Shown piece after piece: positions 1 through 12,500 of a stretch of 64,000 nucleotides of DNA. Made by a program: the position numbers and the translations under genes. Origin of the DNA: Oscarella lobularis (Eukaryota; Porifera; Homoscleromorpha; Homosclerophorida; Oscarellidae); contig NC_089189.1 in the NCBI RefSeq assembly GCF_947507565.1, positions 744,001 to 808,000 on the forward strand, in the 5' to 3' direction. Each line of letters opens with the position of its first letter. The stretch's first letter is position 1. A model generated the notes under the pieces. It ran no database searches and was not told the origin of the DNA. It worked only from the letters and a program-made list of their open reading frames with translations.

Positions 1-811
1 CAGGCCGTCGAGACGGGTTTCCCCTATAATTCGATTAACCAAAACGACCGCCGACGGATGCGCTTACTTCCTAAATACGGTTTGGAACTATCCATTGTTT
101 CAATTTGGTCGAAGTTAACGAGTAAGCCTCCGAGGTGCAGGCGAATGCCGGAAGCAGCTGCTCTCTAACTTTCCCTGCGACCTGGCCGACAGGACGTTGC
201 CTCATACCGCGAAGCAAGTCTAGCTAGAGAGAGCAATTATATAGTAACCGCAAATAGAGATTCTTCTATAACTAAGATACGCCTCAGCAAGGAGGCACCT
301 TCATGCTACGAGATTAGTTTGTCGGGGGAGGGGGCCTCAATCAGGGTCCATGCACTCTACGGAACTCGATGCAGATTGCATTTGCACTCTACGGAAGTCG
401 ATAAATTGCATATGCATATGCACGATACGACGCTATTATTGTTTCACCGGAGCTTACAATCCTAATCGTAACTATGATCTCGCCAAGGATGCGTTCAGTG
501 AAAAATGCGACGGGAATGTCGTCGCCGTCCCGTGATTGCGGTTCATGATTCCGCAAGCGAGATTGGGAAATTTCGCTGACAGATACAACAAATCAGAAGA
601 TGTGTCCCAAAACTTGGTAGCGGTTTTCAGTGGGCGTCCTAGTATACTCTCTCGCAAAGGCGAGCTCGGCACGCAGCTCGACGCTCACGTAAGAAAACTT
701 AGGAATGAATGACCTCCTCCCCACCATTGCACTGTTTTTCTATCTCCTTCTACGGTTAGATGACTATGGCCGAAGGGTATACTTATATAGCGTCTATCTG
801 TAACGGTGCTT
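1..811. other. Non-coding stretch, no gene recognised
   Basis: I see no convincing exon here. A short partial tandem duplication lies at about 351-412: two copies of a roughly 32-base segment beginning TGCACTCTACGGAA. Open frames in the stretch are short and have no recognisable family. Confidence 0.5.
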
Positions 812-2754
812 GGGGAGCTGCAAGAAGAGCCTTTTCTTGAAAGCTCCTTTTTTCTAAATCGACCTACTGCAGTAGCATCGATTTACCCATTGCGGTTTCC
901 GATGGAAGGCTTCGCCGACATCAAACTCGCGCCAGCACGAGGACACTTTCTGAGTCATAGCCTTAATTAACCTACTCGAAAACTCTCGGGGAACGTGGCC
1001 ACGCAAGTAAGTCGTGTTTCCTACTACTATTACGTAATACTACTTCTCAGTTTATCAGGATATATCCACCCGCCTACGTACACCCACGGGCCGGCGCCAA
1101 CGGTGCACGACACGACGAGCGCGATTCGCTCATTTTTAAAGGGACTCGCAATGAGGAATCTATCTTTTGAAGGCCTTTTCCACAACGAGATACAGTCTTT
1201 TTCTACGAGTATCTACCGAAAGGAGGAAAGAAATTCGGAAGCGACTTGCGGAACAATTAGGGTCGGGAACGACCCCGCAAACCGCGGACTATACTGCTGG
1301 GACGCGCGTATACGTTCGCTTCCACAAATGACGATATCCATTCAATGGTTTACACAGAACCCGGCCCAACTCGAGTCTTGTTTGATATCTGTTGCTATGG
1401 TATGGTTTGTCTAGCGCCATTTCTGCCCTACTGTTACTAAATTAGTCAGACCGTTTTAGGCCGATTAGCGAGCCAACTATAAACGCAGGAAGACGCCACT
1501 GCTGTACTCTGAGTTCACTAAACGTTTCTTAATTTAGCATGGCGACGAACTGCCGTTCGCCAGATTTCCCCCCACGGAAATGCGTCCAAATTTGGGAGAG
1601 AAACTGGGAGCAGATTTTCAGTGGGGATGCGTTACATTTATAGTATGCTATCCGGCATGTGACCTCCCTATAGCTTTCCTTTGCGACTAGCTCTCTTTTC
1701 TCGAGTCTCTTCTGTTCTATGCATGTCAAAAAGCGTACTTCTACCCTATGTGTATTAATTTGCCACTACAGTACTCTATAATAGTACTATCTACGTAGGG
1801 GAACAAAAGGACTCGGAAGCGATCTCTCGCTTCCCATAACGAAGATATCCTGCTCATTGTAATATGTGCATGTACAGAAACGGCGACGAAACCTTCGAAG
1901 TAAGACACTCCGGAGTCTTAGGCATGCAAGTATGCGGTCATAGATGCGGTTCATAGCGCTACCGCAAGTACCATTGTTCAATTAACTTACGCGATCTATT
2001 TAGACCCAATATAGATAGGAACTCCACTTAATTGGGACGTCCCAATCACTAACTCACAACGGCTCTGCTCGGACTTGGCGTACGATCGATATAGATTACC
2101 CCTAGGGCCGGCCGCGCGAGACGGGAATATCGCGAGACGTACGCTCGTGTGCGACGATCGAGTCTCGATCACTAGAACGATGATCGACTTTCCTTCGCAT
2201 ATGACCGCACACGTACGATCGAACGCGGCGCCAATTAACGAGAACGGAATCGATCGTACGGTACGAGTAAAACGACGAACTGCGCGCCGAGGAACAGGCG
2301 CAACGAGACCCGACACCCACCGCGGCATATATTACAACAGGTACGTCCCCTTCTCGTAGGAACTACACGCGCCCGCATGAATATTCGGCTGACCTCTCGA
2401 CAGACGAGATACGAAGCCTCTCTCTCGATCTGATCAGTGATGTCTAATAGCATCAGGAAGTCCCGCTAACTAGTCGCTGACTAGACCAAACTAAACAGGC
2501 AAAGGGTAGCAGGTACCTATATACTATCATTCCTTCTGCGGTGTGCGCGTTGTTCTCATTTACACTAACTCCTCGGACAATGATCGATATCCGTGGATAA
2601 AAACCATAGTTGCAAGACAGCTGTGGCACGAGAAACGCGAGAAGAACGACTCGGACTGATTACGTCACGCCCGCAAAAAACGCGCCGGCACAAATGCCAC
2701 CGTGACCCCTGCACCTGTCTATAACGAAATCGGAAGCAACGCTGCTTCAGTTCT
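812..2754. repeat. Long direct repeat, copy 1
   Basis: This segment and 3055-4993 run in parallel almost base for base (offset about 2243), with scattered substitutions and small indels. Both begin near GAGCTGCAAGAAGAGCC and stay similar up to the assembly gap. Open frames are not conserved between copies: the 995-1414 frame is disrupted in the second copy. The unit is therefore probably non-coding or a decayed mobile element. No transposase, reverse transcriptase or integrase motif was seen, so I do not name a family. Confidence 0.85.
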
Positions 2755-3054
2755 AGTTAGAGCTAGGGCGCTCGAAAAGATCGGGTGCCGACCGTGCAGA
2801 CGCGGAAGTCAGCTTCGTGGTTTATTCATGGAGCTGGAGGACTCTCCGTGCACCCTCCCCCCGTGACGCGGTCGATCACGCGGCGCGTGGGCTAGCGTAC
2901 CATCTACGCGGAAATATCCTACTGGCCTCATCCGGCTAGACGACTATTCGCGATGTATTCTCTAAGCCTATCCTGCCAGGGGAACGGATAGCGGTGAAAC
3001 CTACCGGAGTCAGTTCCAATGGAAGTGCGACTTCGGGTGCGCTACGTCATCATT

Positions 3055-4993
3055 AGGGAGCTGCAAGAAGAGCCTTTTCTTGAAAGCTCCTTTTTTCTAA
3101 ATCGACCTACTGCAGTAGTATCGATTTACCCATTGCGGTTTCCGATGGACGGCTTCGCCCACATCAAACTCGCGCCTGCACGCGGACACTTTCTGAGTCA
3201 TAGTCTTAATTAACCTACTCGAAAACTCTCGGGGAACGTGGCCACGCAAGTAAGTCGTGTTTCCTACTACTACTACGTAATACTACTTCTCAGTTTATCA
3301 GAATATATCCACCCGCCTACGTACATCCACGGGCCGGCGCCAACGGTGCACGACACGACGAGCGCGATTCGCTCATTTTAAAGGGACTCGCAATGAGAAA
3401 TCTATCTTTTGAAGGCCTTTTCCACAACGAGATACAGTCTTTTTCTACGAATATCTACCGAAAGGTTCGGAAGCGACTTGCGGAACAATTAGGGCCGGGA
3501 ACGATCCCGCAAACCGCGGACTATACTGCTGGGACGCGCGTCTACGTTCGCTTCCACAAATGACGATATCCATTCAATGGTTTACACAGAACGCGACCCA
3601 ATTCGAGTCTTGTTTTGCTACCGTATGGTTTGTCTAGCGCCATTTCTGCCCTACTGTTACTAAATTAGTCAGACCGTTTTAGGCCGATTAGCGAGCCAAC
3701 TATAAACGTAGGGAGACGCCACTGCTGTACTCTGAGTTCACTAAACGTTTCTTAATTGAGCACGACGACGAACTGCAGTTCGCCAGATTTCCCCCCACGG
3801 AAATGCGTCCAAATTTGGGAGAGAAACTGGGAGCAGATTTTCAGTGGGGATGCGTTACATTTATAGTATGCTATCCGGCATGTGACCTCCCTATAGCTTT
3901 CCTTTGCGACTAGCTCTCTTTTCTCTCGAGTCTCTTCTGTTCTATGCATGTCAAAAAGGGTACTTCTACCCTATGTGTATTAATTTGCCACTACAGTACT
4001 CTATAATAGTACTATCTACGTAGGGGAACAAAAGGACTCGGAAGCGACTCTCGCCTTCCCATAACGAAGACTTCCTGCTCATTTTAATATGTGCATGTAC
4101 AGAAGCGGCGACGAAACCTTCGAAGTAAGACACTCCGGAGTCTTATAGGCATGCAAGTATGCGGTCATAGATGCGGTTCATAGCGCCACCGCAAGTACCA
4201 TTGTTCAATTAACTTACGCGATCTATTTAGGCCAAAATATAGATAGGAACTCGATCCACGTGGGACGTACGTCCCAATCACTAACTCACAACGGCTCTGC
4301 TTGAACTTAGCGTACGATCGATATAGGTTACCCCTAGGGGCCGAGCCGGCCGCGCGGGACGGGAATCGCGAGACGTGCGATCGACGAGTCTCGATCACTA
4401 GAACGATGATCGACTTTCCTTCGCATATGACCGCACACGTACGATCGAACGGCGCCAATTAACGAGAACGGGAATCGATCGTACGGTACGAGTTCAACGA
4501 CGAACTGCGCTACAGTATGCGAGGAACTGGCGCGACGAGACCCGACACCCACCGCGCGGCATATATGAAACAACATTACAATAACAACAGGTACGTTCCC
4601 CTTCTCGTATAACTACACGCGCCTGCATTAATATTCGGCTGACCTCTCGACAGACGAGATACGAAGCCTCTCTCTCGATCCGATCAGTGATGTCTAATAG
4701 CATAAGGAAGTCCCGTCGCTGACTAGACCAAACTAAACAGGCAAAGGGTAGCAGGTACCTATATACTATCATTCCTTCTGCGGTGTGCGCGTTGTTCTCA
4801 TTTACACTAACTCCTCGGACAATGATCGATATCCGTAGGTAAAACCATAGTTGCAAGACAGCTGACACGAGAGCGCGAGAAGAACGACTCGGACTGATTA
4901 CGTCACGCTCGCAAAAAAACGCGCCGGCACAAATGCCACAGTGAGCCCTGCACCTGTCTATAACGAAATCGGAAGGACGCTGCTTCAGTTCTA
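3055..4993. repeat. Long direct repeat, copy 2
   Basis: Second copy of the unit at 812-2754, separated from it by about 300 bases of unrelated sequence. It runs into the N gap, so its true right end is unknown. High similarity between copies means either a recent duplication or a repeat that the assembler partly collapsed, which the gap at its end would fit. Confidence 0.85.
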
Positions 4994-5193
4994 NNNNNNN
5001 NNNNNNNNNNNNNNNNNNNNNNNNNNNNNNNNNNNNNNNNNNNNNNNNNNNNNNNNNNNNNNNNNNNNNNNNNNNNNNNNNNNNNNNNNNNNNNNNNNNN
5101 NNNNNNNNNNNNNNNNNNNNNNNNNNNNNNNNNNNNNNNNNNNNNNNNNNNNNNNNNNNNNNNNNNNNNNNNNNNNNNNNNNNNNNNNNNNNN
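4994..5193. other. Assembly gap, 200 N
   Basis: Exactly 200 N bases, probably a fixed-size placeholder. Frames that appear to read across it have no value. Confidence 0.99.
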
Positions 5194-5697
5194 TAATTAA
5201 TTCCGGGCCTCTTCGGAAGGAAGACATCGCTACTGCTAAATAAATATTGCTTGTCTTCCGGCAAGGGGATGTGAACAAATTTAGGACGCGGGGGGCCCGG
5301 GGAATGGAAACGTCTCGTTCGCGTACCGAGGTAGGGGAAGCGAACGTTTAAATTTAGATCGGAGGAGAGGGAGGGAGAACCATATGGGAGATTCCGGCAT
5401 TCTTCTAGTCGTGGGCGGATAGTAGAGTATACTCTACTTGGGTGGCGTGCCATCGCGTCTGGCCGCAAAAAAAGCCTACCTTTGGAGCTGGATGCCAGTG
5501 GATGGCCGAGAGCTCGCTTCACAACGATCCAAGAGAACGAAGGCTAGGCATGCGCGCAGAATGCGAGCGCCAAATAGTATTATTGTATTCGATTACCTTG
5601 CTGCGCAAACATAAGCTCTAAGTACAGTGAAGAAGAAAAAAAAAGTTCATTCCTAAATAAAAAGGAGAAACGTTCTCAGATACGATTCCTCGTGCGT
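5194..5697. other. Intergenic region downstream of DYM
   Basis: No gene recognised. It lies 3' of dymeclin and should hold that gene's 3' UTR on the minus strand. It contains a GGGGGGCCCGGGG stretch near 5290 of a kind that recurs in introns across the window. Confidence 0.5.
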
Positions 5698-8628
5698 CTA
5701 CCGACTCACCTCTCTACGTACGGAGAAGAGCGCTATGCGTCGACTGTCCCAATAGAGCCCCGAACAATGGAACACCAACGACCAAACGTAGGGAACGAAA
5801 AACTCCTCGGGCTGGTCCTCCTCTACGTACCGAAACTTCAGTTCGGGAAATTTCTAAGAAAAGCTAGAATTGCGAAAAGGGCCGGCGCAAGCTAGGATAT
5901 AGAAATAAAATTCAACGAACCCTAATTCTGTCTCTCGGCCAACTCAAAGACGCCTTCTCTATCACTTTCTGCACTATATCGACGGACCCGCCTCCGCTAC
6001 CTCCAACCGCCAATTTTGCGTTAAAGTAGCTAATCACCTATCCTCGTACAATATAAAAAAAATTTCGCCGAGGGGCCCCCACCCTCCCTTACCGTCTCTA
6101 TGTTTTGAATTATGTCGTGAAACGTCGGATGAGTGCGAAATACGGCGAAGAGTTCTTGCTTGTAGAGGAGCGCGTAGACGAGATTGGGATTCAAGTGGAG
6201 CGAGTGGGTCAGACACGAATTGATGATTTCCAATACCATGCGCATCACTTCGTCGACTATGGGCAAATCGTTCACCTATATACATACACATACATATACG
6301 GCGAGAAGTAGGCGAGCTTTGATTTTTTTTGATTACGTAATCTTGGGGAACGTCGCTGCTGTCGCCTTTCGCTACTCTTCGCATTATGTCGTTCATTTTC
6401 GCGTGCTTTTTCGCCAATAAACCAAATAGGCTAATTCAAAAAAATATCTTCGACAGTGCGGTAATCTTATTGGCTACTCTAACCTGACTAATCTTTGCGC
6501 TACGTACTGGTGCAACTGTATAAAGCTCGAAGACATATTCGCCAGAGCGGCGAGGCAATTTGTGTGCAAGTACTTATCCTAAGATATACAAAGGTAATGG
6601 GGGTTAGAGGAAGTGTCTCCATGATTACAGATATAACAAATGGAAATGTGGTTAGAGGGAGTGTCCCCTATACTATATAAACGGAGGCCTATCCAACAAC
6701 ATCTTACTCGAACTTTGGCTATATTGTACTGTATCGTTCGAATGAGAACCAAGACCAGGAGATCGCCCAACGTGAGATGCGACAGAGACCGTTCCGTGTA
6801 CCACGCGACCGGTTTGAGCACCTAAAATAATCAGAAAAAAAATAAATCTCCAGTCCCAGTCCCCGTTCAAACGACTCACAGTTTCATGTATGGACTTATT
6901 AAAACTATCGTCCTGACTAAAAATGAGCAGGACGATAAGAGCCATATAGACGAGGTGCGAATTGCGCTTTTCCGCCGTGTACAGCAATTCGAGAACCGGT
7001 AAAACCTACGCGTGACGTCAGAAAGATACAGCGAGAAATGGGGGGGCCCCTTCCCCCTTCTAACCAAATTCTCTATGTCGGAACGCGAAAATATGAACGC
7101 AGACATTCCGGGATTCTCGTGAAGAAGCATATAGAGAAGTAGAATGGCCTGATCTTTGCCAAGACTACTACAAATTCCAAAGTAGAGCTGATCTAATTGA
7201 ATGACGAACGAAACTTCCGCTTCCTGTTCCTGCACTTGCCCTAAAAAGAAAAAAAAGCGACGAAAAAATCAAATAGAAATAATTAATTGAATTTTTCACT
7301 AAAATCACCGCGCAAATCGGCGAAATGTTTTAGAGCCAAACGATACGGATTTACGTGCGTCGTGTGCTGATTGGTTAGAACTAGAAAAAGGAGTAGGCTT
7401 TGTTCGGCCAATGGAAACTGCCGGCCTTCGGGCAATTGTTTCCTAGAGCCAACAATCATAGACAATAGACCGGCTACAAAGACAATATATGTATATATAT
7501 GAATATTGACTTGGGAAGCGTTTTTACACGCCGCGCTTCCGATGCTGGATAAAATTCCGCCGGAGACTTTGCGGAAGTTGGCCGGAGGCACCTGTTCTTG
7601 GTGTATAAAATTGATCAGAAGCGTGCGGATTACGATGGAAGCGCGTCGACTTGCGAAGAAGGAATAAAATCGATTAAGATTAAGAAAGGCATATACTGTA
7701 CTTCGATTGGGTTAGAAGGCATTGCCACATGGGTCCCACGCTGCCCGATATGGGCTCCCAGAGCTGTCTGGATAGAAGTATTAGGAGAATGTTGACTACT
7801 TCCAAATGAATTCCGTAAGTGAATGATCTATTAAAAAAGAGAGATGATAAAACGTTTCGATTATGTTCTAGGGACGTTCGCGCTCACGTGACGGGGATCT
7901 CGGATAACGTTGTCAACAGACAATCGATGAAATCGGCTACAAAAAACGATACGAGCACGAATATTCTATATATAGTAATATTATACCGAATAAATCCGCC
8001 TTGGCTTCCTCTTCTTCAGTCGCAACTCCATTGAATTCCACGACCAATTCCTTCTCCGTCAAATTTTCGACGAAGTATTTGACGAAGGAACGAACTAGAA
8101 AGGCCGAATTCAACGCTCTCCACGTAAACTCGTTGCTAGGAGAAAGCGTGATCGCAAAGAACATTTTAATGTTTCCGAAAAAAACCTTACTCTTCCTGTT
8201 TTCCTTCGTCCGTCTCGACAACCTTCATCTGTTTCATGAACAGCTCCACGAGCGTCGTGAAATTTCCCGTTTTCGGATTATTTAATGCTGGAGACAAAGA
8301 TCGTAGTAGGATATTAATTAATCAATTAATTAATTGGAAATATAAAATACCCATTTTCGAGGTCACGTGATTTGTCGCTTCTTCCAAAATCTTGCATTCG
8401 CCCCTGATAGCAAAAAAACTCCCCGTCTCTCGCGCTACGGACATCTATCATACGACATTACCTCGTGTCCGGTGGCTGGAAAGCGAACGAAAGGAGTTCG
8501 TCCCAGTAGGATTTATCCGACGAGTCGTCCAACGATGCCTCGTGAACCAGCTTCTCTTCGCCGACGAGTTTGAGTAGTACGGCGTTCGAATCGAGATCGG
8601 CGATCGTCGTCGAAGACGCAACACCCAT
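5698..8628 (-). CDS. DYM: Dymeclin, complete multi-exon gene
   Basis: Dymeclin is a peripheral Golgi protein needed for Golgi organisation and secretion; human DYM mutations cause Dyggve-Melchior-Clausen dysplasia. The gene reads on the minus strand through a dozen or more short exons. The N-terminus MGVASS has the MGxxxS myristoylation pattern known for this family, which is why I chose the ATG at 8628. Family blocks follow in order: [50 protein letters not shown] with [66 protein letters not shown] and, near the C-terminus, [19 protein letters not shown]. The stop is the TAG at 5698-5700. Introns are mostly 50-100 bases. The intron before KFPELKF seems to use a weak GTTCG donor. Two introns carry GGGGCCCC-type runs. 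The gene is divergent from LSM3. Confidence 0.95.
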
Positions 8629-8665
8629 TGCGAAGTCTTTAACGTGCGCTATAGGAGCCGAGAAG
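8629..8665. promoter_or_regulatory. 37-base bidirectional interval between DYM and LSM3 starts
   Basis: The dymeclin ATG (minus strand, 8628) and the LSM3 ATG (plus strand, 8666) are only 37 bases apart. Both 5' UTRs and the shared core promoter must overlap the opposite gene's first exon or be extremely short. No TATA box is visible in the interval. Confidence 0.7.
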
Positions 8666-9090
8666 ATGGCCGCGGAGGAGCAGCGTTCGAATGCCGTCGA
8701 AGAGCCTCTAGATTTGATTCGACTCAGCTTGGACGAGCGCATTTACGTGAAAATGAAGAACGATAGAGAGCTGCGAGGACGCCTTCACGTGAGACCCCTT
8801 TGGGAAGCCCGAATCCCCGCCTCCATCGCTCTCTCTCTCTCTCTCTCTTTACCAGGCGTTCGATCAGCATCTCAACATGGTTCTCGGCGAAGTCGAGGAG
8901 ACGATAACGACGGTCGAAGTCGACGACGAGACGTTCGAAGAGATGTACAGGGTAAGAAAGGCGAAAAACGTCGCTATTCGCTGTCACGTGCGCTCAATCG
9001 CTCCAGACGTCGACGAGACAACTGCCCATGCTCTTCGTTCGCGGCGACGGCGTCATACTCGTGTCTCCGCCACTTCGCGGCGGCGTTTGA
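8666..9090 (+). CDS. LSM3: U6 snRNA-associated Sm-like protein LSm3
   Basis: LSm3 is part of the LSm1-7 ring (cytoplasmic mRNA decapping) and the LSm2-8 ring (U6 snRNA). Three exons, 8666-8788, 8856-8951 and 9007-9090, encode 100 residues against about 102 in human. The Sm1 motif reads [20 protein letters not shown], followed by [15 protein letters not shown]. The Sm2 motif reads [19 protein letters not shown]. All splice phases agree and the family start ([15 protein letters not shown]) is clear. Introns are 67 and 55 bases; the first ends in a CT-rich tract. AT-rich AATAAA-like sequence at about 9150-9170 may serve polyadenylation. Confidence 0.97.
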
Positions 9091-9597
9091 AGCAAAAAAA
9101 CTGCGCTTGTGCGTACTTCTGCGTAGATAGTCTGCACACAAAAACATTTAATTAATAAATTAATAAATAGAGACGTTGTTTGGGTATTGATCGCGAAGTG
9201 GGACTCGTATTGCACTGCACGTACAATGGGTCTATTTCTCCGAGTCTCGCTTACTACCTTCAGTCCACTTGAAGTATCTATCTCTTCACGTAGTCATCCC
9301 TGGCTACTCTATCTATTTCTCTGTCTATTTATGCGTCCTTGCTGCGCTCCTCGCTGCAAATGAATCATATTGATAAATGATCTCGTGCCAAATGATAGAG
9401 AACACTTTCAAAAAGAGAATTTTCTAACAGGCACACCAGTGCACCCCACGTAAGAAGCTTTCTAACACTTCCCCAGTCCTAACAAAAAAACCACAAAGGG
9501 GGGCCCCTTCAAATAAATTACCCCTAAACATCCTAACAGTCGCGAGATAAAGCCTCTGACTAGTACAAGTACAAAGAAAAGCCTTACTCTTCATTAA
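9091..9597. other. Convergent 3' region between LSM3 and APC
   Basis: No gene seen. It holds AATAAATTAATAAATA-type poly(A) signals for LSM3 at about 9150-9170 and a GGGGGGCCCC run at 9498-9507. Confidence 0.6.
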
Positions 9598-12500
9598 TTA
9601 AAGCGTCGTCTCTAAGGAAGAATCTGGATTCTCTCCCGAAGCAGGCCCCGCGTAATGATGACTCCCCGTCATTCCCCCGTAGCTCCCAGACCTCTGATGC
9701 CCGCGCCGCGCCGCGCGCGAACCCCTCACCGTCCCCGAATACATTTTCTGCAGAGGCAGCGTCTCGGCGGCGGCGGCGACGGCGACGGCACTGCCATTTC
9801 CCGCGTGATCTGAGGATCCTGGTTGAAAGGCGGGATCGCGCGGCGGCTTGGCGGGACCGCGCGTGCTGGCGCGACTAGGCGACGGCGGAAAACGCGATCG
9901 TCGCGTCGTCGTCGATCTCGCCTCCTCGCCGACGCCCGGCTCGCGTTGCATCATTTTCGTTCCTTCCTCTTCCATGACCGATTCCATGGAGACGCCCGGC
10001 TTCGCTTGGATCATGTTCTTGAGCGCTTGACCGGCGGCGAGTTGAGTTTCGCGATCGTGGACGCCGTTGACGATGCTCCAGAGGAGGGAGACGGCGCCGA
10101 GGTCCCAGAGGAGGAGTTGGTCTTGAACGTTGCGAGACGAGAGGTTCCACAGTATGCCGCAGACCTACAAAACGACATTGATGTGAAGAACAAAGCGCAG
10201 CTACGCACTAGAAAGGCCTCAAGACAAAACGCCCTTTTCTATAACACGCGTTTAGAAGCAGCCTCTCTTTGTGAGAGACCCAGTAGATTTATAACTCACC
10301 CACGTGCATGAACATAGGGGTAATTTTCTAATAGGGGAACAGCCACGTTTTTGAACATATACCAGCTCTCTAATAGCTCAATCTGAAGTCCCCGGCATAA
10401 GCTGGAGGGTACTTAGCTACTAACTTCAATACTAATCTCTGAGAGACTAATAAATAGATTTACATCTCCATCTAAAGACCCTATACCAATTTCTCACCTT
10501 CTTCAACATTTCCGAACTCCCCGACTTGAGCAGATGCACGAGCGTCTCGTACACCCTCCCGTCGCGCAGCACCTTCCTATACCCGGGCTTCGTCGACACG
10601 TAACTCGAAACATTGAGCAATATCCCCGCCGCGTTCTGCACGATCTCCTGCGAATACTTCACCGACGTCCACTGCCTCAAGAGAAACAGAATGAGCGCCA
10701 GACCCCCGGGTTCCTGACAGAGAAGCTCCTTATTTCGCGTGGAATGCGCCGAAACGTTCCACAGAGCGCTCGTGCACGCGCGCAACGTCGCCTCCTCGTG
10801 CTCGCCGCTCTCGTTCCGCCGCGCCCCGCCGCAGCCGCGCAGGAGCCCAATGACGGCGCCGCACCGACGCAGAGCGTCGCGCGCCGCGCGCGTGGCGCGC
10901 CACGACAAATTTCGCAGGAGATTCGCGGCACTCCGAACGAGATTGTCGTCGCGCGACTCGAGTTGGAGAACGACGACGCGCAGCACGTCGCCGAGACGAC
11001 AGACGGACGCCTTGTTCTCCTCGGAGCCGAACGTCAGATTCGTCAACACGGTGCAACAGTGACGTCGCAAGTCGACGCCGGCACCGCTCGATTTTCGATC
11101 GATATCGATATCGTCGCGCGTCGCCATGGCGACGTTATTGTGAACGGCGTGATCGGCGACGAGAAGATCGCCGACCGCCGGAATGCCGCCGAGAAGAACG
11201 ATGGCGGGACGATAGTCGGCTTTGAACGAGAGTTGCATCAGACGTTCGATGACGCGTTCGGCGCCCTTCTCGTTGTCGTCCATCAGTTTCATGTTCGCCG
11301 ACGTGAGCGGAAGGCTGTCGCCGCCGGAGCGACCGCCCGCCGTTTCGTTTCCCGCCTTCGCCACGCGCACCTCTGTTATGCTGCGCACCTGTTCCAATAG
11401 GTGCAGCACTTGCATTTCGCGTCGTCCCTCCGACGTGCTCCCCTGCCAGCGTATGATGTTGTGCAGCGCGAGCGACGCGCGCGAGCGCGCCTCTCGCGAC
11501 GCCGCAAGCGGGGTCCCATCCTTACCGGTGCCGGGATGAAGGATGCGCAGGAGAAGCGGTATACCGCCGATCTGTCGAAGGCTATTGCAGCTCTCGCGAC
11601 TGTTCGCTTTCGCGAGCAATTCGCTCGCCATGTCGTCGAGCGTCGGCGACCCGAGCATCGATATCAAACCCTGAATGACGGGTTCGACGGGAATCGAAGC
11701 CGCCGCCGCCGCCGGGGGTTCCTGTCGAAATTCGTTCATGTCGAGCGACGACGATCGACTGTGCGACGACATGGAAAACGGCGGCGTGACGGCACCGCTT
11801 CCCTGATTAAACATATCGCTATTTATCGATTGGAGCGAGGCGTTCGTCGACGGACCGCCTTCGACTCGAAACGAGTTCACGCTCGATTTCGACGTGTTCA
11901 GTATGCCCGAAGCGGCGACGACGGAATGAAAGGGCGCCGGTATGTTGCCCATGGAGAGCGCGGGATCGATTCCCGGACCGATGATGCGATTGCGTTGGAG
12001 CACTTCGGGCGGAATGAAACTCGTTTCCGGATTGCTGCGCTGACGTAGATGATGGAACCCGGATCCGGCGCCGAGACGGCCCGCCGAGCTGACCGGTTGG
12101 ATCGCGTGACGTAGACGATGCGCGTGACGACTCGGCTTCGGCTTCTGACGCGCCGCTTCGGGCGCGGCGAAATTGCGGACTTCGTCTTCGGCTGGCGGAT
12201 AGTCGATTTTCGGTTGGGACGACGTCACGTCTTCTTGACTGTGCGCGGCGAGTCGCTGGTCGATGTAGTCGAGTTGCGATTGGAGGAATAGAATGCGCTG
12301 GTGGGCTTCTTCCACTTGCGTCACGTGGCCGTCGACGCGTCGTCGAAGATCGCGTTCGCGCTGATCTCCCTTATATTTGAAGGTAAATAAGTGCTTTTTT
12401 TTTCTTCTTTAGAAATTCTCACCTTTGGAAGGGATCTGAGTTGCTCGCGAAGGCTCTGCAGTAGAGATTCTTCTTTCTCGCGGCTGTCGTTCTCGCACGT

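Noticed and set aside
995-1414. 139-codon frame in repeat copy 1
   Set aside because: The same region of the second copy is frameshifted, and the peptide has no recognisable composition or family; most likely chance.
812-4993. The direct repeats as the two ends of one complete mobile element
   Set aside because: The spacer is only about 300 bases and no polymerase, integrase, transposase or capsid-like motif was seen, so no element family is claimed.
4494-5522. Long minus-strand frame across the first gap
   Set aside because: It owes its length to 200 N bases; neither side resembles a known protein.
10534-12048. Long plus-strand frames over the APC exon
   Set aside because: They are antisense shadows of the GC-biased armadillo coding sequence.
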